Origin: Winogradskyella schleiferi
GTDB taxonomy: Bacteria > Bacteroidota > Bacteroidia > Flavobacteriales > Flavobacteriaceae
NCBI RefSeq assembly: GCF_013394655.1
Contig: NZ_CP053351.1
Location: 3,192,501-3,256,500, forward strand
DNA: 64,000 nt
Direction of reading: 5' to 3'
Part shown: in pieces, positions 51,717 to 61,152 of the stretch
Layout of the letters: each line of letters opens with the position of its first letter
How positions within the stretch are numbered: position 1 is the first letter of the stretch
Made by a program: the position numbers and the translations under genes
Notes under the pieces: generated by a model
What the model was told of the DNA's origin: nothing
What the model saw: only the letters and a program-made list of their open reading frames with translations
Databases searched by the model: none

Positions 51717-51920
51717 ATGAAACAGAATATGGGTGCTTTGGATAAAGGAGTCAGAATAATTGCCGCAATTGTCATCGCTTTACTTTATTATTTTAATGTC
51801 ATTGAAGGCACATTAGCTTATGTTTTAATGGCTGTGTCCATCATATTTTTATTAACGAGTTTCATCAGTTTCTGCCCATTATACACCTTATTTGGGTGGA
51901 ATACTTGCAAACGCAAATAA
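51717..51920 (+). CDS. DUF2892-family small membrane protein
   Basis: This 67-aa protein has two membrane segments (about 12-30 and 34-52) and a cysteine pair near the end (FCPLYTLFGWNTC), the DUF2892 pattern (FCPLYxLxGxxT). These proteins are regularly encoded with rhodanese and YeeE genes and are thought to assist sulfur transfer at the membrane; no activity is known. Confidence 0.85.
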   Translation: MKQNMGALDKGVRIIAAIVIALLYYFNVIEGTLAYVLMAVSIIFLLTSFISFCPLYTLFGWNTCKRK

Positions 51921-51926
51921 AACAAC

Positions 51927-52199
51927 ATGAAAAAAAATACATTTTATATACAAAACCTAAAATGTGGTGGTTGTGCCAATACAATTATAACACAACTATC
52001 AAAATTAAATGGTGTTTCTGAAGTGGTTGTAAATAACGATACAGATCAAGTAAGTTTTAATGCTATTTCAGAACTTGAAATTGAACAGGTAAAGCAAAAG
52101 CTAACTACCTTAGGATATCCTATTAAGGGTGAAACTAATTCCATACCAACGAAAGCAAAATCTTTTGTGAGTTGTGCTGTTGGCAGAATGTCGAAATAA
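51927..52199 (+). CDS. heavy-metal-associated (HMA) domain protein
   Basis: This 90-aa protein has a CxxC metal site in LKCGGCANTI (Cys13, Cys16) within a ferredoxin-like HMA fold, plus a short tail containing a further cysteine (VSCAVGRM). It probably binds copper or another soft metal, or carries persulfide, in the sulfur cluster. It begins 6 bp after DUF2892 and ends before a bidirectional terminator. Confidence 0.85.
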   Translation: MKKNTFYIQNLKCGGCANTIITQLSKLNGVSEVVVNNDTDQVSFNAISELEIEQVKQKLTTLGYPIKGETNSIPTKAKSFVSCAVGRMSK

Positions 52200-52222
52200 A
52201 TGAAATAATATTTAGTTGTAAT

Positions 52223-52252
52223 AAAAAATCCCACATAAAGTGGGATTTTTTT
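52223..52252. terminator. bidirectional terminator between HMA and clpS genes
   Basis: Perfect 12-bp arms AAAAAATCCCAC (52223-52234) and GTGGGATTTTTT (52240-52251) with a 5-nt loop, and T-runs on both strands. It overlaps the clpS stop codon. Confidence 0.9.
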
Positions 52253-52523
52253 AAACTATTTCTGCGTTTAGTCCAGCTTGTAAGAGCTTGGAGCATCGTG
52301 GTTCTAAATCGTCGTAGGAACCTGTTTTAACTGTACATTTCCCTTTATAATGCACTAATAATGCACATTGCTCTGCCTGTTCTGGCATGTGATCACAAGC
52401 GTATATTAAGGTGTCGATAACATGATCGAACGTATTGACCTCATCATTAAATAATACAATTTCGTTTTCTTTTAATACTTCTTCTTTTAAGAGAAGTTCT
52501 TCTGAATGTTTTTCTTTTGTCAT
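52251..52523 (-). CDS. clpS: ClpS adaptor protein
   Basis: This is 90 aa from the ATG at 52523; an ATG 14 codons earlier adds a tail unusual for the family and lies within a hairpin region. The conserved core is present: VLFNDEVNTFDHVIDTL (about residues 22-38), ALLVHYKGKC and the C-terminal LEPRCSKL. ClpS binds N-degron substrates and delivers them to ClpAP. It follows prmA by 60 bp, the normal Flavobacteriia order. The leader 52524-52556 can fold with the AAAGGGG ribosome-binding site in a stem. Confidence 0.93.
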   Translation of the reverse strand: MTKEKHSEELLLKEEVLKENEIVLFNDEVNTFDHVIDTLIYACDHMPEQAEQCALLVHYKGKCTVKTGSYDDLEPRCSKLLQAGLNAEIV

Positions 52524-52583
52524 CCCCTTTGTCCTTCGGACGTTTCCACTAAGGGAAAACGCCATGGTTAAACTTTAGTTATA

Positions 52584-53420
52584 CTAATTTATAAATTTTA
52601 ACGATACCCACTGTCCTTTTTGTATAGTTTCAGTCAATTTTAACATCTGTTTATTACATTCGGCTTCAATAATTGGAATGTCTTCTTTGTAAAACCCGCT
52701 TAAAAAGAGCATTCCGTTTTTATTTAGACACTTGGCGTAAGTTGAAATGTCTTGAAGCAATATATTGCGATTGATGTTAGCTATGATACTGTCGTAAGTC
52801 TTGCCTTCCAATAATTTTACGTCACCTTCATACACCGAAATATGGTTACAATCGTTTCGTTCTACATTTTCTAAACTATTCAAATAACACCAATTATCAA
52901 TATCGATTGCATCAAGTTTTGTGGCTCCGACCTTTTCTGCTAAAATTGCTAAGACACCTGTACCACAACCCATATCCAACACTGATTTGCCTATAAAATC
53001 ATTTTTCAGAATATGTTGAATCATCATGTGTGTGGTTTCATGATGACCTGTACCGAAACTCATTTTAGGCTCTATGATGATATCATATTTGGTATCTGGT
53101 TTTTCGTGAAATGGTGCACGAACGGAAACTAAATGATCTACAATGATAGGATTGAAGTTTTTTTCCCATTCTTTGTTCCAGTTGGTTTGTTCTATTTCTT
53201 CAAAAGTATAGGTGATTTCGAATTCGTCGGAATTTAAAATGTGAATATCGCTCAAGATATCTTCGTTCCATTCTTCTTTTTGAATGTATGCGCTTACGCC
53301 CTCTTCGGTTTCCACAAAACTTTCAAAACCTGTATAGCCCAGTTCTGCTATTAAGATTTCGGTAGCTGGTTGTAATGGTTTTACTATAAAATTGTAACCT
53401 ATGTATATATTATTTGACAT
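52584..53420 (-). CDS. prmA: ribosomal protein L11 methyltransferase
   Basis: This 278-aa SAM-dependent enzyme methylates ribosomal protein L11. Motifs are GTGHHETTHMMI (about 146-157), VLDMGCGTGVLAILA (motif I, about 170-184) and SIIANINRNILL (motif IV). It has normal length. It precedes clpS on the minus strand. Confidence 0.95.
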   Translation of the reverse strand: MSNNIYIGYNFIVKPLQPATEILIAELGYTGFESFVETEEGVSAYIQKEEWNEDILSDIHILNSDEFEITYTFEEIEQTNWNKEWEKNFNPIIVDHLVSVRAPFHEKPDTKYDIIIEPKMSFGTGHHETTHMMIQHILKNDFIGKSVLDMGCGTGVLAILAEKVGATKLDAIDIDNWCYLNSLENVERNDCNHISVYEGDVKLLEGKTYDSIIANINRNILLQDISTYAKCLNKNGMLFLSGFYKEDIPIIEAECNKQMLKLTETIQKGQWVSLKFIN

Positions 53421-53469
53421 GTAACTAATTTAGTCCACAAAGTTACATCAATATGTCATAATTATAAAA

Positions 53470-53505
53470 AAAGCATTTATCAAAAATAGTCTTGATAAAT
53501 GCTTT
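53470..53505 (-). terminator. terminator of the two-component operon
   Basis: 14-bp perfect arms (53470-53483, 53492-53505), 8-nt loop, then a T-run on the minus strand. It lies 78 bp past the response-regulator stop and before prmA. Confidence 0.85.
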
Positions 53506-53582
53506 GCTTCAGTTCCCTACAACCAAAGACTACGTTTCAAATTCAGCTTATTTACAAATTAAAAAAATTCAATTGGCCTCAC

Positions 53583-54218
53583 TTATAATAGCTGTTTCTC
53601 AATAGCTATTTTAATAATCCCAACGCTATTTTTTGCGCCTAGTTTACTCATAATATTCATTCGATGTGTTTCCACTGTTTTTGGGCTAATGAATAGTTTT
53701 TCTGAAATTTGCTTCGTTGTTAACTCTTCCGAAATACCCACTAGGACATCATGTTCCCTTCTGGTTAATTTAATTTCTAAACCATTGTTAGTTGACAAAG
53801 ACGACATTTGCATGAGCAACTTGTCATTAATACTTTTTTGAATATACAAGTTACCAGACAAAACGGACTTCAGCGCCTCAATTAATTCAACTTTATCCGT
53901 GTTTTTTAATAAATAACCATGAACACCATTTTTTAGCATTCGTTTTACAAAGGAGATATCTTCAAAATTTGTAAGTGCTATAATTTTTAATTCCGGGTAG
54001 CGTTTCAGTAGTTTCTTACTTAAATCAATACCGTTTATATCAGGCAGATTAATATCTAGCAAGAGCACATCAGGAATAGCTTTTTTTAATCCCTCAGTAG
54101 TCTCTTGAGCATTAGTGTATGATGCAATTATGGTAACTTCCGAAGTATTTCCCAACATCGTTTCGATGCCTTTTAGCACCATAACGTGATCGTCCGTAAT
54201 TGCAATTTTAATTTTCAT
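53583..54218 (-). CDS. LuxR/NarL-type response regulator
   Basis: This 211-aa protein has a receiver domain with the phosphoacceptor Asp55 (VLLLDINLPD) and the acidic pair Asp9/Asp10, then a C-terminal LuxR-type HTH (about 148-210, TRREHDVLVGISEELTTKQI). Its start overlaps the kinase stop by 11 bp, so they form one operon. It activates unknown target promoters on phosphorylation. Confidence 0.93.
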   Translation of the reverse strand: MKIKIAITDDHVMVLKGIETMLGNTSEVTIIASYTNAQETTEGLKKAIPDVLLLDINLPDINGIDLSKKLLKRYPELKIIALTNFEDISFVKRMLKNGVHGYLLKNTDKVELIEALKSVLSGNLYIQKSINDKLLMQMSSLSTNNGLEIKLTRREHDVLVGISEELTTKQISEKLFISPKTVETHRMNIMSKLGAKNSVGIIKIAIEKQLL

Positions 54219-56151
54219 TTAATGTTTTTAAATCAATATCAATGGTATAAGATGTTCCGTTTTTATTGGACATAAAATCTAAAGAGGCATTTAAATAGTC
54301 TATTCTTGACTGGATATTACTTAAGCCAATTCCTTTTATTTCCACATCATTTCTGTCAAAACCTTTTCCATTATCCTCTACAGTAATTTGAATCTCATTA
54401 GCTCTATGACTTATTTGAACAGTAATTTCACTAGCTTCTGCATGCTTAATTGCATTTGATATGAGTTCTTGAATAATTCTAAAGATATTTACCTCAGCTT
54501 TTTTTGAAATCCGTAAGTTGTTTCCTATGTTCTGAAATACAATTTTTTCTTTATTGACCGCATTTAAATTTGCACAATAATTCTCCGTAGCTTCAACTAA
54601 GTTAAAGTTTTCTAGGGAAGGCGGCACTAAATTATGCGAAATTGCCCTCACCTGACTACAAGAATCATCTATCATAGTTATGGTCTCTTTGATTACATTA
54701 TTATTCAAGTCTAACAAAGAGGACAACTTGTGTTTTATGGCTGATAAATCACCATTTACACCATCGTGTAATTCTTTGGCTATTCTGAAACGTTCTTTCT
54801 CCTCGCCCTCTATTAATGATTCCAGTGCATTTACCTTTGCTTTATTTCTAATTGCAATTAACTCCTGATTTTTTCGTTTCTGTCGTTGTCTAAAAATAAG
54901 CCAACTCGCTAAAGCTAAAATTAAGAATAATAATGCTGTACCTATAGCATAATTCATTTTTACCTTTTGTTTATTAATTCTATTACTTTGTTCTACTATT
55001 TCTAGACTTTGAGCGTTTATTTCAGCATTCTTTTTTTCAGTTTCAAATTGCTTTTGAAGCAGGTTCAATGACTTAATATTTTCTTCGTTAACAAGCGCAT
55101 CACTAAATTCATTGTACTTTTTTGAATGATAAAACGCTTCTTTATAATTACCAAGTGCTTCACTTACCTCAGTACTTAATTTATGAATACTCTTTAAATC
55201 CTGCATGGATTCTGATGCCATTGGAAGTATAGCATCAAGAATTTCTTTCGCTTTTTTAAACTCTTTGGATTCGTTATATAAAGAGGCTAAACTAATATTA
55301 GTACCTACCAAATCTCTTGCATAGTTATTCGATTCCTGAATTTTCGCTGCACTTTGGAAATATGAAAGTGCCTTTTCCTTATTTCCATTAACTCTTTCTA
55401 TATTTCCTAAATTATTATAATTCATGGCGATTCCCCATTGATTATCAATTTCGAGATCTATGGCAATGGCTTTCTTATAATAATCTTGGGCTATAGTATA
55501 TTGTTTTTTAGAAAAGTAAATACTGGCCATACTGTTGTACGTATCAGCTATATCTGCCTTTTTATTCGATATACGATTAAAATCCAAGGCTTTCTTAAAA
55601 CTTTCTAGGGCTTCATTATAGCGTTTTAGATTTTTCTGGACTATTCCAATACTATTCCAAGTAAACCCATAACTTGAAGTATCCTTTTTAAGCTCATACC
55701 AATGAAGTGTTTCAAAATAAGATTCTAAACTATTTTCATAATCACCTTGAAGCGCATATACAACCCCTTTCTGGTAAGCTACATTAGCTTGAGCCATACT
55801 GTCTTTTTCCTGGATAGCAAATTTCTTATAAAGATCAAGGTTCTTATGAGCTTTGCTGTATTCCCCTGAAAACCGATATATCACTCCATATTTATAGTTG
55901 ACCTGTGCTACACCCCTTTCATTATTGATTTGACTGTATTTACTATATGCCGTATCATTATATGCTTCTGCTGTCTCCAAATCTCTTAGTATATGCAACC
56001 AAGCTAAACGTTGAAAAGCATCAGCTCTATCAACTTCTTTTTCAGCCGTTTTTGTTAGTGTTTTTAAACTATCAATGATTTTTGTTTGTGCAAAAGTGAT
56101 TGAACAGAGGTGGATAAGAATTAATATGAATAGTGCTTTCTTCAAAAACAT
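54208..56151 (-). CDS. TPR-containing membrane histidine kinase
   Basis: This 647-aa protein has a signal peptide (cleavage near ITFAQ, 22) exporting an N-terminal sensor of about seven TPR repeats (60-360, for instance SYGFTWNSIGIVQKNLKRY). One membrane segment (400-420) and a coiled coil follow, then a HisKA_3-type core with phosphorylatable His462 (ERFRIAKELHDGVNG), N-box SNAIKHAEA and G-box DNGKGF. This NarX-like layout senses envelope or extracellular signals. Genes for surface S74 proteins lie just upstream, but a functional link is only inferred from position. Confidence 0.93.
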   Translation of the reverse strand: MFLKKALFILILIHLCSITFAQTKIIDSLKTLTKTAEKEVDRADAFQRLAWLHILRDLETAEAYNDTAYSKYSQINNERGVAQVNYKYGVIYRFSGEYSKAHKNLDLYKKFAIQEKDSMAQANVAYQKGVVYALQGDYENSLESYFETLHWYELKKDTSSYGFTWNSIGIVQKNLKRYNEALESFKKALDFNRISNKKADIADTYNSMASIYFSKKQYTIAQDYYKKAIAIDLEIDNQWGIAMNYNNLGNIERVNGNKEKALSYFQSAAKIQESNNYARDLVGTNISLASLYNESKEFKKAKEILDAILPMASESMQDLKSIHKLSTEVSEALGNYKEAFYHSKKYNEFSDALVNEENIKSLNLLQKQFETEKKNAEINAQSLEIVEQSNRINKQKVKMNYAIGTALLFLILALASWLIFRQRQKRKNQELIAIRNKAKVNALESLIEGEEKERFRIAKELHDGVNGDLSAIKHKLSSLLDLNNNVIKETITMIDDSCSQVRAISHNLVPPSLENFNLVEATENYCANLNAVNKEKIVFQNIGNNLRISKKAEVNIFRIIQELISNAIKHAEASEITVQISHRANEIQITVEDNGKGFDRNDVEIKGIGLSNIQSRIDYLNASLDFMSNKNGTSYTIDIDLKTLNEN

Positions 56152-56210
56152 ATAATCTGGATTGCCCTCTAAATTAATTAAAATATTACCAATACTTGTT
56201 TGAAATAATC

Positions 56211-58916
56211 TTAGTCTTGCCTTAAAAGTCCTTTTATTTCTTCTATTTCTCTCCGAAGGGTGTCTAATTCTTCCTGCTGTATTTCAATAATAGTTTGTTG
56301 CTCTTGCATGGCTTTGACCAACGGCACCACAAATTCGGCATAGTTAAGCCCATAAAGTCCGTCTTTACCAAAACGGACCACACCATGAAAATCAAAGTCA
56401 ACAGCTTGTGCTGCAGCTTCAACTTCTTGGGCTAAAAAACCTGTTTGTATTTCTTGTGCTTTTAATTGCTCAGCATCTTTTAATCGTAAACTATCAGGTG
56501 TTTTTTCAAAATGAGCTATGGCATTCATATTATAGTTATAACTTACAGGTCGCAGTTTTTTAATAAAGTTAAGGCCCACTACATCTTCCCTAATATTTGT
56601 TTTTAGACGTCTATCTGAAAACGTGCTCCAATTCGCCGAACCACCTATTATAGCTACAGATGCATTTCCCACACGAATTGTATTCGAGGATAATGGAACC
56701 GCATTATAACCAACTGCTGTGGTGTTATTCAAAACACCAATTACAGGACCCGAATTAGCACCAATTGCTGTATTTCTTCCTCCTGTAGTTATATTTTCTA
56801 AAGTTTCAAAACCCACTGCGACATTTAAATTGCCAGATAAATTTATATTTGAAAAAAGGCTCCTGTAACCAATAGCCGTGTTTTTGCCTCCTGATGTATT
56901 TGAATACAAACTTTGATAACCTAAAGCTGTATTCCATGTTCCTTGATTAAAATAGAGACTTTGATAGCCAATGGCCACATTAAGACCACCTGATCCAGAA
57001 TTAGTATAAAGGCTTTCATAACCTAAGGCTGTATTTCCGTGACCGGTAGTATTTGAAAACATACTAGAAATACCAATAGCTGTATTCTCTCTACCTGTTC
57101 TATTTGAAGAAAGACTACTCCACCCAGTTGCAGTATTTCCATTCCCTGTTGTATTAGAATTTAGACTATTCCATCCGATAGCCGTATTGTCATCTCCTGT
57201 AGTGTTAGACAATAGACTTGAATCACCTAATGCCGTATTTTCTGTGCCAGAAATATTATTAAACAGACTTTGATAACCAATTGCAGAATTAGAGTTACCC
57301 GAAGTATTTGAAAACAAACTTTGATACCCAACACTTGTATTCGTGGTTCCTGATGTATTTGATAAACCAGCATTTTGTCCTAAAAACAAAGAAGTTGTAT
57401 TATCTGATTTACCATCTGCTAAATCGTTAATTCGTTCAACATTTACTTTCGTCCAAGTCGATGTGCTATTTTTCCAGTAGTAAAATGAATTATTTGAATT
57501 TAAAAACACCATCATCCCATTTTGAGCCGCTGTTGGATTAGTTGCAGGAAACACATTAACACGAGGAATTAAAATACCATCTACACTTGTTGGCGTTGCT
57601 ACATTAGAAGCTTCAATATCCAATGAGGCATTGGGCGCATTATCGTTTATACCTACTCTTCCATCCTTTAGCCAGGTCATACGTTCTGCTTCATTACCAG
57701 AAAAAGTTCTGGACCATAAGTTCAATTTATCATCTGAGCCAGTATATAAAAATTCAAAACCGTAATCTGCGCCTTCTAATAATGAAATAGAAGAAGAATT
57801 GCCATCATTTGTTTTTATCTTTAAAGTTGAATTGGTTGTTTTCACCACCTCAAAATCGCCATTGGTTCGCAATAAATCATTGTCAAATTCGCCATAGATT
57901 AAAGGACTTGTACCTCCTAAATTTTCAATATACAGGTTATTATTATCTGCAAACGAGTTTAGTCCTGAATTGTTCCCTATAAAAATATTATTTGAACCTG
58001 TATTGGTTGAACCAGATTGGAATCCTAAAGCCACATTGCCGCTGCCAGAAGTATTGTCATACAAGGATTCTGTACCAATACTCGTATTCTGATTGCCCGT
58101 AGAATTACTATCTAATGAATTTGCTCCAAAGGAAACATTTTCATCTCCTGAAAACATATTGGACATCGCATTGTATCCTATTCCAGTATTTAATGAACCG
58201 TCTCTATTATTATCTATAGCATAATTACCAATGGCCGTATTATTCTCGCCGATTGTATTTCGAATTAAGGCGCGATAACCTATTGCTGCATTAAATGACC
58301 CAGAGGAATTATCCTGTAACGCTCTGCGTCCTATGGCCACATTACCATCGCCATCTATATTATTTGTAAGTGTGCTGTAACCTATAGCTTCATTACCAAA
58401 ACCATCAATATTATTAAATAAAGATTGATATCCAATAGCAACATTATCAAAGCCTATGGTATTTGAATGTAAACTTTCAAAACCAACCGCAATATTTCTA
58501 TTATCAGAGCCATCATCTGCTGCCCCAGAATTAATTCCAAGAAAAAGAGATGATCCATTGTCAGAGCCATCATTATCAGATTTGCCATCATTTAAATCAT
58601 TAATTTTTTGAATTGTAGCTCCAGAGAGAGCAATCCAAGAAATACTCACATTATCCCAATAATAAAAGCCTTTCGCTGGTGCGCCATTTCCAGTAACATA
58701 AACAAGAATACCATCTTGAGCTGCAGTAGGAATTGTAACTGGAAAATCATCTATTTTAGGGATTAATATACCATCTGTATTTGTAGGTGTAGTTTGGTTA
58801 GAGGATTGAATATCCAAACTTGCATTTGGCGATGTGGTATTAATACCCACTTGAGCTATACATAGAAACGGTAATAGAATACATAAGAAAGCCATTTTAT
58901 TATCCATGTGTTCCAA
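56211..58916 (-). CDS. repeat-rich surface protein with S74 intramolecular chaperone domain
   Basis: This 901-aa protein has a signal peptide ending near LCIAQ, then VGINTTSPNASLDI, typical of Flavobacteriia cell-surface proteins. Two long runs of a 17-residue repeat (consensus xGNTAIGYQSLxSNTxG, about 130-310 and 505-745) predict YadA-head-like beta-rolls. Between them (about 420-500) a second copy of the N-terminal module appears (VGINDNAPNASLDIEAS). The C-terminus (about 764-901) is a Peptidase_S74 chaperone (FSDRRLKTNIRE) plus coiled coil, so trimeric folding with possible self-cleavage is likely. Adhesion is inferred. Confidence 0.85.
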   Translation of the reverse strand: MEHMDNKMAFLCILLPFLCIAQVGINTTSPNASLDIQSSNQTTPTNTDGILIPKIDDFPVTIPTAAQDGILVYVTGNGAPAKGFYYWDNVSISWIALSGATIQKINDLNDGKSDNDGSDNGSSLFLGINSGAADDGSDNRNIAVGFESLHSNTIGFDNVAIGYQSLFNNIDGFGNEAIGYSTLTNNIDGDGNVAIGRRALQDNSSGSFNAAIGYRALIRNTIGENNTAIGNYAIDNNRDGSLNTGIGYNAMSNMFSGDENVSFGANSLDSNSTGNQNTSIGTESLYDNTSGSGNVALGFQSGSTNTGSNNIFIGNNSGLNSFADNNNLYIENLGGTSPLIYGEFDNDLLRTNGDFEVVKTTNSTLKIKTNDGNSSSISLLEGADYGFEFLYTGSDDKLNLWSRTFSGNEAERMTWLKDGRVGINDNAPNASLDIEASNVATPTSVDGILIPRVNVFPATNPTAAQNGMMVFLNSNNSFYYWKNSTSTWTKVNVERINDLADGKSDNTTSLFLGQNAGLSNTSGTTNTSVGYQSLFSNTSGNSNSAIGYQSLFNNISGTENTALGDSSLLSNTTGDDNTAIGWNSLNSNTTGNGNTATGWSSLSSNRTGRENTAIGISSMFSNTTGHGNTALGYESLYTNSGSGGLNVAIGYQSLYFNQGTWNTALGYQSLYSNTSGGKNTAIGYRSLFSNINLSGNLNVAVGFETLENITTGGRNTAIGANSGPVIGVLNNTTAVGYNAVPLSSNTIRVGNASVAIIGGSANWSTFSDRRLKTNIREDVVGLNFIKKLRPVSYNYNMNAIAHFEKTPDSLRLKDAEQLKAQEIQTGFLAQEVEAAAQAVDFDFHGVVRFGKDGLYGLNYAEFVVPLVKAMQEQQTIIEIQQEELDTLRREIEEIKGLLRQD

Positions 58917-59220
58917 CTATTTTTTGAATATCTAAAACTAAATAACACTTTTCAGCTTTAAACCAACTGATTAATAACTAGTTGCAAATTACACAGATAG
59001 CTTATAAAAAAGCCAAGGGTATTCTCTGAATATTAAAATTCAGGGAATACCCTTAGAAATTTGAAACACTATAAAGCTATAGTCTGTTATAAATAAATTG
59101 TATTTTTAATAAGGCCAAAAAGATAACCTATTTCAGTTTATAAAAAAGAAAATGGCATCAACCAATTATTAAATTGAAAGATGCCAACATTAGATCCCTA
59201 CATCTAAAGTTTCTTGACTA
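58917..59220. other. 304-bp interval with two terminators for the S74-like gene to its right
   Basis: No gene is supported. A 17-bp hairpin with one mismatch lies at 59015-59031/59038-59054, and a second at 59153-59159/59180-59186 is followed on the minus strand by T-rich DNA. Both terminate the leftward 639-aa gene. The 98 bp next to the 901-aa gene should hold its promoter. Confidence 0.7.
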
Positions 59221-61140
59221 TTAATCAGGTAATAAGTCTTTTAAAATGAATATAATTTTATCCATTTCTTTTTGTTGCAACTGCAATTGTTGTTTAAGTT
59301 CTTTAATTTCTTCTTGTTGTTCTTGTATGGCCTTTATTGCCAAAACTCCAAATCCACTATAGTCCATAGTATAGTTTTCTGATTCTTCATTTGGTGGATT
59401 AACAAGATGTGGAAATACCGCTTCAACGTCTTGAGCTATGAGCCCAACATATTTTTTGGAATCGTTTTGAAATTTGAAATTATAATCCACCACTTGAAGC
59501 GTTTGGATCTTTTCTAAAACTGAAGCTATATTTGAAATATTAGTTTTTAAATTTCTATCAGAAATAGCGGTATAAACTCCTGAAACGTCATCAAAGTTTC
59601 CAATATTAACATCATTGTAGAGTAAGGCCAAAGTATTAGTATTCCATTGCACATAAAAGCGCCAATTATCCGTATCTACTTGATTAGACAATTTTAACCC
59701 TTCGATTCCTGACCCAGAAGGATGATTTATTTCCATTGCACAAGTAGGAAATTCGGTTTGCACACCAACTCTTCCATCAAGAACATTAAGATTTCCATCA
59801 TTTCTAAATTGAATCAATGGATTACCACCAAGACCATTAATAACCATTCTATTTTCCCCAGCTAGACCAACACCATTATATTCAATGCTCATACCTTCCG
59901 CTAAACCCATATCGGCAGTTTCTGAAAATTGTAAAACGGGACGATTAGAAGTGTTGGATGCTAGACCCGCAACAATAGTTTGCACACCAGAAGTTCCTTC
60001 TTCCGTAACATGTAATCTGGCATTTGGGATTTGATTTCCAATACCTACATAAGCATTAAAGCCTAAAATATCGTTATCAAATTCGCCATAAATTAAAGGG
60101 TTTGCATTACTTGTGTTTTCTATATAGAGCTTATTAGAACCTGTCTCACTATAACCAGCATGATAACCAAGAGCGACATTTCGCTCACCTATTGAATTTT
60201 GATTTAAAGACAAAAATCCTAACGCAACGCTGTAACCACCTGTTGTATTCGCTCCTAGAGCACCATTACCCACTGCAATGTTAAAATCACCAGTAGTATT
60301 ATCATCGAGAGAATACAACCCTATAGCAACATTTGAACTTCCTGAAGTATTTAACAAAAGTGAATGATAACCAATGCCAATGTTACCTAATCCTATAGTG
60401 TTATTATACAGTGCCCGCAATCCATATGCAATATTAGCAGCTCCAGTAGTATTATTATACAAAGCATTACTACCAATTGCAATATTAGAACCACCACTTG
60501 TATTGTTATATAATGCATTAAAACCATTGGCAATATTACCATTTCCAATTGTATTGCTATACAATGCATGATAACCATTCGCCACGTTAAAACCACCGTC
60601 GGTATTGTTGTATAATGAATTATAGCCAATGGCATTGTTAAAACCACCATTGACATTACTATATAATGCGTTATTGCCAATTGCTACATTTCCAAATCCG
60701 GTTGTTAAAGAATTTAATGCTTCTAATCCAATACCAATATTTTGGTTATTGGTTCCATCATCGTTAATCCCTGCTCCTATCCCTAGAAAAAGTGAAGTAC
60801 CACTATTTATAGTTTTACCATCTGCAAGGTCATTAATACTTTTTGCACCTGTAGCACTTGTCCAGCTGGTTTGCGCATCATCCCAATAATAAAACCCCTT
60901 TGTTGGTGTTCCATTTCCTGTCACATAAACCATCATTCCATCTTGGGATGCAGTTGGATTGGTTACTGGAAACTCATCTATTTTTGGAATCAACAAACCA
61001 TCGTTATTAGCAGGTGCTACTTGGTCAGACGACCGAATATCTAAAGTGGCATTCGGATTTGTTGTACCAACTCCAACTTGGGATATCACTGTCTGTGTAA
61101 ATAAAACAACAAGCACTATTATCAATTTATAAGTTTTCAT
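59221..61140 (-). CDS. repeat-rich surface protein with S74 chaperone domain (smaller paralogue)
   Basis: This 639-aa protein has a signal peptide ending near TVISQ, then VGVGTTNPNATLDI. One run of 17-residue repeats (about 130-355, NVAIGNNALYSNVNG-type), a short linker with a VGIGNQIPNARLHV module, and a C-terminal S74 domain (SDRNLKTNISNI, about 525) followed by a long coiled coil. It shares its plan with the adjacent 901-aa protein, differing by a single repeat block. It is probably a trimeric surface fibre. Confidence 0.85.
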   Translation of the reverse strand: MKTYKLIIVLVVLFTQTVISQVGVGTTNPNATLDIRSSDQVAPANNDGLLIPKIDEFPVTNPTASQDGMMVYVTGNGTPTKGFYYWDDAQTSWTSATGAKSINDLADGKTINSGTSLFLGIGAGINDDGTNNQNIGIGLEALNSLTTGFGNVAIGNNALYSNVNGGFNNAIGYNSLYNNTDGGFNVANGYHALYSNTIGNGNIANGFNALYNNTSGGSNIAIGSNALYNNTTGAANIAYGLRALYNNTIGLGNIGIGYHSLLLNTSGSSNVAIGLYSLDDNTTGDFNIAVGNGALGANTTGGYSVALGFLSLNQNSIGERNVALGYHAGYSETGSNKLYIENTSNANPLIYGEFDNDILGFNAYVGIGNQIPNARLHVTEEGTSGVQTIVAGLASNTSNRPVLQFSETADMGLAEGMSIEYNGVGLAGENRMVINGLGGNPLIQFRNDGNLNVLDGRVGVQTEFPTCAMEINHPSGSGIEGLKLSNQVDTDNWRFYVQWNTNTLALLYNDVNIGNFDDVSGVYTAISDRNLKTNISNIASVLEKIQTLQVVDYNFKFQNDSKKYVGLIAQDVEAVFPHLVNPPNEESENYTMDYSGFGVLAIKAIQEQQEEIKELKQQLQLQQKEMDKIIFILKDLLPD

Positions 61141-61152
61141 GAGATTTTCGCT

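Noticed and set aside
56211..61140. Prophage tail-fibre genes
   Set aside because: S74 domains occur in phages, but both proteins have signal peptides and there are no head, tail, lysis or integrase genes nearby.
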